From NCBI GenBank assembly GCA_021234155.1, contig JAJEKV010000030.1, positions 7,063,890 through 7,127,889 on the forward strand: a stretch of 64,000 nt of DNA. Direction: 5' to 3'. Origin of the DNA: Isoetes taiwanensis. Lineage: Eukaryota > Streptophyta > Lycopodiopsida > Isoetales > Isoetaceae. Below are positions 58,127 to 64,000 of this stretch, in pieces (position 1 is the first letter of the stretch; every line of letters begins with the position of its first letter). The position numbers were made by a program, and so were the translations under genes. A model generated the notes under the pieces. That model had not been told where the DNA came from, made no database searches, and saw only the letters and a list, made by a program, of their open reading frames with translations.

Positions 58127-58417
58127 GAGGGAAAAAGATGGAAATGTGTCTGAGATGAACAGAAAAGAGTTGGTTCCAAATAGTATAATTCATTACTCAC
58201 ATTAACTTGTTGTTTATACTAGAATATGAGGTCACTAATCTAATTCCTAATCCACGGAAATTAAAAATCAAGAAAGGGAAATCCGTAATGCATGTTTGGT
58301 TTAAATTACGCCATTTTTCTACCATTATACAAGAAATTGAAAGATGGTAGTTAGTCGCATAATTGAGTCAAAACATGGCATTACAACTTAATCTTTATCC
58401 CTTAAAAGTCTTGGTGG
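58127..58417. other. Short spacer without recognised features
   Basis: AT-rich sequence to the right of the host LINE. Nothing recognised; no clear LINE target duplication was found. Confidence 0.4.
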
Positions 58418-59425
58418 CATTCTAGAATGGGACTCGCATGAAACCAACAAACCGCCCGACTTAGACTTGCTTCTCATTCATCTCAGCAGATTTTCTACAA
58501 TGGTGGATAGTGGGTAGCCACACACATGCGGACTACCCATAAAAAATAAAGGGAAAATCCAATTATATCATTTGGACCCCAACAAAATACAATGCTAATA
58601 GAGACTGGGCTAGTGTACTGCTTGAAAGCTTATCACCGGATTAAAAACCCCCCTTTCGGGTTTTTAGGAAAAACCTAGTGATAAGCCTTGGGCAAGGGGC
58701 TTGGACAAACGTAAGGCATAAAAATTGCTCCCAAAACCCACGAATGGAAAAGTCGAAACAGATGCCGCTCGCTAACCTGTACCTGCACATCACCAACAAA
58801 ACAACAAGACAAAACAAACCTCCCAGAGTGGAGGGCTTGATTCTGTAGCGTGCCACGCGATAAAAAATACAAATAACAAAGAGGGGGAGGGTGGGTTCAA
58901 AGAGAATAAGGTACTTCTGAGAGAAGAGGAAGCGCCGGCGAGAAGTCGAAGCAAACGCGCCTAAAATAGCGAACTTCCAACCAGAACGAGCATGCGCCGC
59001 CCGCATGCATGCAAAACATGCATGCTCGTCCCATTCTAGAATGGCGATCCGATGTCTCGGATCGATGGGATTCTAGAATGGGACTCGCATGAAACCAACA
59101 AACCGCCCGAATACCAAAGGACTTCCTTAACAACTAGGATCGAGGACGAAGGTCACAGGATGAAGGCTAAAGGCCGAAAAGGACAGATGAAAAACGCCAA
59201 TTGGCCAAACCCAGGCGTGAAGAAGCCCCTCCCCTACCGGAAACAATTCAAAGAGAATAAGGTACTTCTTGAGAGAAGAGGAAGCCGATGAGAAGTCGGC
59301 GAAACGCGCCTAAAATAGCGAACTTCCAACCAGAACGAGCATGCGCCGCCCGCATGCATGCAAAACATGCATGCTCGTCCCATTCTAGAATGGCGATCCG
59401 ATGTCTCGGATCGATGGGATTACCA
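58418..59425 (+). repeat. Palindrome-rich repeat cluster (X-Y-X-Y arrangement)
   Basis: Block X (CATTCTAGAATGGGACTCGC followed by ATGAAACCAACAAACCGCCC) occurs at 58420-58462 and 59070-59112. Block Y (~175 bp, from TCAAAGAGAATAAGGTACTT to CGGATCGATGGGAT) occurs at 58894-59070 and 59249-59422. Y contains the inverted repeat GCATGCATGC-AAAA-(C)ATGCATGC and the palindrome CATTCTAGAATG, plus GATCCGA/TCGGATC. These look like fragments of a high-copy, hairpin-forming element. CATGCATG is also the RY-type core bound by plant B3 factors, possibly by chance. Confidence 0.75.
58628..58686 (+). repeat. Long imperfect hairpin
   Basis: GCTTATCAC (58628-58636) pairs with GTGATAAGC (58678-58686), and within it AAAAACCC (58643-58650) pairs with GGGTTTTT (58658-58665). 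The inner stem followed by T5 resembles a terminator. The hairpin probably belongs to the same repeat cluster. Confidence 0.6.
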
Positions 59426-59989
59426 GACTTGCCATCACTTGTGGCTCTACCACTCGTGATGCCCTTTCCGCAATGTCGCCAACCTTTACGAGACATGAAG
59501 CCCCCCTCCCCCAAATGGAAATAACCTAGTACATTACCAAATCTGGTTGATGGACTCCTAGGACCATATGTAGAGAATTAAGAAAATGTTAGGCCAGTAT
59601 TGCACATGTACAAAATATGTGGTTGATCAAGAGTCATAGAGCCCAAGCTTATTATGTCTTTCAAAATAAAAAATGAAGTTTGACGCACTAACTCTAAGTA
59701 CCAAATCTTGCCAGTTGCAATATAGTTTCTAGAAAAATGTGAAGATGAAAATTATGCAACCCAAAATACAGAAGAGACATGCACATGCACCAGGATGGGG
59801 GAATATTTTAAACAATAGATCATAAAACCATGCTAAAAATGTGAAATGTCAAGTGAATCTATATGGGGACAGTCAATTTGTGTTTAGAATTAAGACCCAC
59901 GTAAGACATAATAATATAATATAATGCATGATACCCAAATACTGACACGGAAACGAAATGCTATATGTACGTAATAGATAACTAAGAGG
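59426..59989. other. Spacer without recognised features
   Basis: AT-rich non-coding sequence; no open frame or repeat I can name. Confidence 0.4.
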
Positions 59990-60089
59990 AAGTTTATCGC
60001 TCAATAAAGTTAAGTTTTATTCACGTTGTGTGCTTGCAGGGTCGTTGCAGGTTCGTCACCTTAGCGTAATGCTGAGGACAACATTATCC

Positions 60090-60102
60090 TAAGGGGGGAG
60101 AA
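60090..60102 (+). other. Polypurine tract left of the LTR
   Basis: AAGGGGGGAGAA precedes the LTR start TGTGACG, preceded in turn by a GAGGACAACATTATCCT phrase typical of the 3' end of plant Ty3 internal regions. Confidence 0.75.
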
Positions 60103-60476
60103 TGTGACGTTCCCTCGAAATATACGCCATAAATATATATATTTCTGAGCCACGTCACTGTATAAGTCTACTTGAATAGCCTTGTGCACCATTGAGGGTG
60201 GAAAAGAGAGCATGGCTATGTTATTTACATAACTTAGTGAACCTTAGGCTTAGGGCCATTTCCACATGGTCGTACCCTATTGGGCACCCGCCACATGGAG
60301 ATATTCCATTGGAGCCACGTGGCAATGACATGGAACCCTAACCTATAAGTACCCTAACCCTAACCCTAAGCCACTTTTCAGCTCCACCTGCCTTGAGACC
60401 TGCTTTTTCACTCGAAACTCCGTGGGAACACCTTCATTGCAAGATAGCTCGGATCGACAAATTTCAAGGTAGTATC
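60103..60476 (+). repeat. LTR (~374 bp) of the second Ty3 element
   Basis: Starts TGTGACGTTCCC and ends GACAAATTTCA. Contains a G-box CCACGTGG (60315-60322), a TATA-like CTATAAG (60342-60348) and three-plus CCCTAA units (60351-60370), a layout suggesting a U3 promoter with the start site shortly after 60370. Confidence 0.75.
60351..60370 (+). promoter_or_regulatory. Telo-box-like (CCCTAA)n beside the LTR TATA box
   Basis: ACCCTAACCCTAACCCTAAG lies directly after the TATA-like motif. Telo-boxes near transcription starts are known in highly expressed plant genes. The 6-bp unit differs from the common 7-bp plant telomere repeat. Confidence 0.5.
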
Positions 60477-60495
60477 AGAAGGAGGAGGAACCACC
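60477..60495 (+). other. Probable primer-binding site (tRNA-Met type, degenerate)
   Basis: AGGTAGTATCAGAAG directly follows the LTR end and resembles the TGGTATCAGAGC site complementary to initiator tRNA-Met, with a two-base insertion. Confidence 0.55.
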
Positions 60496-60957
60496 GACTC
60501 ATTAGCAAGTCATGGAGACAAGTTCGTCCGGAGCAGGTATTCAAAGTAGCTTCATAGGTAGATCATCTTGAACCTAGAATTCCAGATGAGCTAGTATCTT
60601 GTCTTGCTAGTGGAACCTTCCTAGAACCCCCAGTCTAGGCTTCAACCCTAAGCAAGGAACCCTAACAAATAGGTAGATTCATGTGTGTAGCTTAGATGTA
60701 GCTTTATTGTTTATCATGTTTATGTTGATGTACGATGTGGTTGATCTATGTTTGCACCCCTTGTGTATTGGGAAGGGGGGTAGAGACCTCGTGAGCCATT
60801 ATCTAGATGATGCTCCTAGTTTAGACCCCTTAGTTCCTCCTGCGGCATAGGAGCCCACCGGCTACGAGGGTCGTGGATTGACTTAGCACCATACAATGGG
60901 GCTAGTGGCAAAAGGAGGGAGGTCCTCTCACGAGCTCCTGGCCACTAGGGACCCATA

Positions 60958-61921
60958 GTGTGCAAGGTCAGCAATCTAGAGTTTCATGTAATTGTTGTAC
61001 AAATAATGTTTGGAAGACAAGGAAGCTTGGCCAATTTTCGGGAAAGACAGTCGGCATGGAGGCAAGATGCTTGGCTTGATGAGATGGAGGAATTTGAGAA
61101 TTCCTATGGCATGAAAGACAAAGACATAGGCAAGGTTGCAACAGCCTAACTGATAGGGAGCAGCCGTGATATATGGTGGAAAGGGTATGCTAAGTTTAAT
61201 AAGTTGAGACGAAAACTACCTGCAGATTCAAGACCTTCAAAGAAAGCTTTCCGCAAAACATTACGCGTGGCCGAGGTCTCACACTAGCTGGCAGATCCAA
61301 GAATTTGCTGTGCTAGACCAGGGAAACCTATCGAGAGCTGGCACATGAGGAATTTATGAGGCTAAGGCTCAATGTGCCTGTGGATCACAAGAGAGACAAG
61401 CTACGAGGGTTCATTGAAGGGCTCAATAGTAATATCAAAAGGAGCAATTAACCCAAGAACAAATCGGGGAGGCCAAGACAAGGCCTTAAGTGTGGAAGAA
61501 GCCCCAAATACCTGGCAAAAAACAGCTACTATCTGCTGGGTAAAACAATAGGGCGATTAAGAGCAGATTTAATAAGCAATCAAGAACTATGCTACAGGAG
61601 GCCAACATCATGGGAAAGCTCAGAAAAACCCTTTGGAGACCGTGAGGCTACAAACGGATCGGGGCAGTTCGCTGCAAGCGCTTTTTAGACAAAATGGCCA
61701 AAGAAAAAGAGGCAGAATGCACTGAAAAGAAGTTGTGCTTTAGGTGTTTCCAGCCGTGGCAACTCAACGCACGACTTCCCATCTGCTATGCAGGTAGCCT
61801 TTTGGCAGAGCTTGGTGATTGGGAGTCACCAACCGAAAGGAGACGACGAAGAGGACGACCAACAGGAAGCGCAATATTTCATAGATGGTGGCCATGTTTG
61901 TGCAAAATTGAGTTAGGGTGA
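60958..61921 (+). pseudogene. gag remnant of the second Ty3 element
   Basis: FRERQSAWRQDAWLDEMEEF (to 61149), RELAHEEFMRLRLNVPVDHK with RDKLRGFIEGLN near 61330-61430, and a zinc-knuckle-like KKLCFRCFQPWQLNARLP near 61725 follow the order of Ty3 gag (capsid, then CCHC). The His and last Cys of the knuckle are not preserved. Several frames and stops are involved. Confidence 0.6.
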
Positions 61922-61964
61922 CGTTGAAATTCAGTCCACAGTCATTGCGATCGAGGGAATCATA

Positions 61965-62235
61965 GGATAGTGTCCATATCTAGTCTTGATAGATACAGGT
62001 AGCTCTCACAACTTTGTTCTCTCCTAGGCTTGTCTGCCCTAATGAAGAATAAAGTCTTGAAGTCAAAGCCAAGGTGAATTTAGCATGGGCAAACGGTGCC
62101 ATTCGCCACACTAAGGGGAGGAGGATCACGCTTGACATAGACCTTAGTGGAAGCAAGGGTCGATGGGGCAAGAGGTCATGGATATTGGAAAATATGACCT
62201 TATAGTAGGAATGGAGTTCCTAAAACCAAATAAAG
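61965..62235 (+). pseudogene. Aspartic protease remnant
   Basis: LVLIDTGSSHNFV near 61980 holds the DTGSS active site, followed by DIGKYDLIVGMEFLKP near 62178. Frame changes occur between them. Confidence 0.7.
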
Positions 62236-62469
62236 CGAGCGATTGATCATGAAAGAACGAGATCTCCATGACGGCGCCAAATGGCAACAGATTTATAGTA
62301 AAAGGTAAGAAGGTAGCTTCTCCTATGCAAGGCATTTCTATGAAGCAAATGCAAGGAAAAGTATAGTAAGAAATAAGGTGGATTATATTTGAGGTTAGAG
62401 GCAATTGAACCAACTAAAGAGAAGGAAGTGACCTATGGGAATCAGTTTCCCAAGCCAAAAGAGCAAGGC

Positions 62470-63165
62470 TTATTAAGGAGTTCAATGATGTATTTTCGGA
62501 TCAAATCCATCAGCTACCACCTTATAGGGTGTAGATTCAAATCACACTAGCTCTAGATGCTGCCTCACCAAAGAAGGGCACCTTATAGGATGAGCACCCC
62601 TGAGTTGATTGAGCTCAAGAAGTACCGCAGGAATTGCTTGACCTTGGATTTATTAGAGCAAATGTGTCCTTTTGAGCACCCATACCTTCGTGAAGAAGAA
62701 AGACGGAGTCTAAGAATGTGTGATAGATTATCGCCACTAACAAGCTGCATTTATAAAGAATAAATATACTATGCCAAGGGCGTATGATTTGATGGATCAG
62801 CCCAAGGAGCGAAAAGTTTTCTAAGATTGACTTAAGGTCGTTACCACCAAATAAGGATAAAGGAAGAAGATATCCATAAGACCGCCTCTTCGAACGCGCA
62901 CGCACTTCGAGTTTACTTTAATGCCCTTTGGCTTATCGAATGCCCCAAGAACTTTCATGCGCCTCATGAACGACATCTTCGTGGAGTTCTTAGATGAGTT
63001 TGTCATTGTATTCTTTGACGACATTCTAGTCTACAAAGAAGTCCATTGAAGATCATTGTCAAGAAATTGAGAAGAGTGTTGAAAAGTAGAGACGGCATCG
63101 TTGTATGGGAAGCTTCCAAATGCCACTTCGCTACCGAAAGAGTGGAGTACTTTGTTAGCCTAAAA
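62470..63165 (+). pseudogene. Reverse transcriptase remnant, truncated
   Basis: LIKEFNDVFSDQIHQLPPYR, then PYRMSTPELIELKK, NKYTMPRAYDLMDQ, KVFSKIDLRS (motif A), [11 protein letters not shown] in a shifted frame, and [13 protein letters not shown] near 63000 (motif C) occur in order across frames. The match ends after RVEYFV near 63160, so RNase H and integrase are missing. Confidence 0.75.
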
Positions 63166-64000
63166 CCTGGAATTTTAGCCTAACCTCAAAGGAAGTGTAA
63201 ACAAACCGGTCAGACCTCCGATCACTTAGGGTGATCAATCCTTAATCATATAAAGCAAAAAGAACTCAATTTCAAATGCTGGTTTTGTCAAAATCACTAC
63301 AGTCCCTGGAGCAGAAAAAACTGTCAGAGCAAAAATCAATCTTGCAGTCACACCCTTTAAGATTTTTGAGTTTTGGTTTTTGGTATGAGTTATAGACAAG
63401 TAGAGGGAACCATCGTGAAAGTCCGTCTCCCCGATGGATAGGGAAGACCAAGAAAATCAATGTCAAAGTTCACCAAAATTGGTCAATGCCAAAACAGAGA
63501 GCCAAAATTTGCAAATATAGTTTGGTGATAAATCTTGAGTTGGAATTTGTATAAACAGCTTCAAAATAAACTCTAGATCATGTGCATAAGGTTTTCTTGA
63601 CAAGCAAACACTATGATATTTACTGAGATGGGCCAAAGTCTCGATTTCACATGCTTTATGACACATGGAAAAACTATTTTTTTCTTTTGTTTTCTTTACA
63701 TATAAGCAATACTCAAACCTTTTAAAGAATGGGACACGACTATTAATTTGGATTCTACTTTAAATATCTGGTTTCTATTAGTTTAGACAAAAGTAACAAC
63801 TTGAAAACAAAAGAAGATGGAAACACTATTTGTCCAGTGCAATGAATATGCATTCAAATCATAAGATATCACAGAGTTTAGAATTCTCGCACAAGTAATA
63901 CCTGTGATAATGCTTGAGAACAGATCCCAAGGCATTGTCAACTTCAAAACCCAAAAAATTATCGAAAGAGAAAATAATAAGATAATTTGAGTAGCAAAAA
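63166..64000. other. Right-edge spacer without recognised features
   Basis: AT-rich sequence with short open frames on minus that show no domain. The abrupt change at ~63165 marks the edge of the Ty3 remnant. Confidence 0.4.

Larger units (their letters stand above)
59990..63165 (+). mobile_element. Second Ty3/gypsy element: internal 3' end, LTR, gag-PR-RT, truncated
   Basis: A purine tract and LTR are followed by a primer-binding-like site, leader, gag, protease and RT, all on plus. The protein frames are shifted repeatedly. Similarity stops near 63165 in mid-RT. Having a PPT on the left of the LTR and a PBS on the right means the LTR sits between the 3' end of one internal region and the 5' end of another, as in a tandem recombinant of two elements. 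Confidence 0.8.

Noticed and set aside
60351-60370. Interstitial telomere
   Set aside because: Only about three CCCTAA units, inside a recognisable LTR beside its TATA-like motif.

Overview
The window looks like nuclear DNA of a land plant with a large, repeat-filled genome. I infer a fern, for three reasons: a decayed pentatricopeptide-repeat (PPR) segment, a GC-rich LINE with fern/lycophyte-like reverse transcriptase, and plant-type LINEs, a Helitron and Ty3 elements. The fern call comes from remembered resemblance, not from a search. There are no bacterial operons, CRISPR arrays, rRNA genes or complete tRNA genes.

Layout. (1) 146-9165, minus strand: one apparently intact, intron-rich gene. 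I could join 28 exons with GT-AG borders and consistent phases into 1250 codons without a stop. The product resembles the N-terminal half of the endosomal J-protein RME-8/DNAJC13/GRV2; its 3' part lies beyond base 1. A fossil Ty1/copia reverse transcriptase sits in one intron, and a G-box lies upstream. (2) 10-20 kb: a LINE 3' remnant, three copies of a ~600-bp tandem repeat, and a broken LINE ORF1. (3) 20.4-28.2 kb: a T/C-rich repeat family split by a GC-rich, badly decayed LINE that ends in a terminator-like hairpin and an (ATTCT)n tail. (4) 28.2-33.7 kb: a 2.76-kb tandem duplication, each copy carrying a PPR pseudogene piece. (5) 34.9-39.6 kb: a degenerate autonomous Helitron (HUH Rep plus PIF1-like helicase). 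(6) 39.8-44.4 kb: microsatellites, SINE-like repeats, a LINE 3' end and other short repeats. (7) 44.4-58.1 kb: a nested stack. A ~6-kb L1-type LINE is interrupted first by a 5'-truncated LINE (TSD AATAT) and then by a Ty3/gypsy element on the minus strand (TSD TTGAG); removing both rejoins the host LINE. The Ty3 element lost gag, protease and reverse transcriptase but keeps integrase and a large extra open reading frame (ORF3) before its 3' LTR. (8) 58.4-59.4 kb: palindrome-rich short repeats. (9) 60.0-63.2 kb: a second Ty3 element with a PPT-LTR-PBS arrangement and gag-protease-RT remains.

The RME-8-like gene is the only probable host gene. Almost everything else is transposon-derived and mostly inactive. 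The most unusual item is the Ty3 element with the ~940-codon ORF3 and a possible internal promoter.
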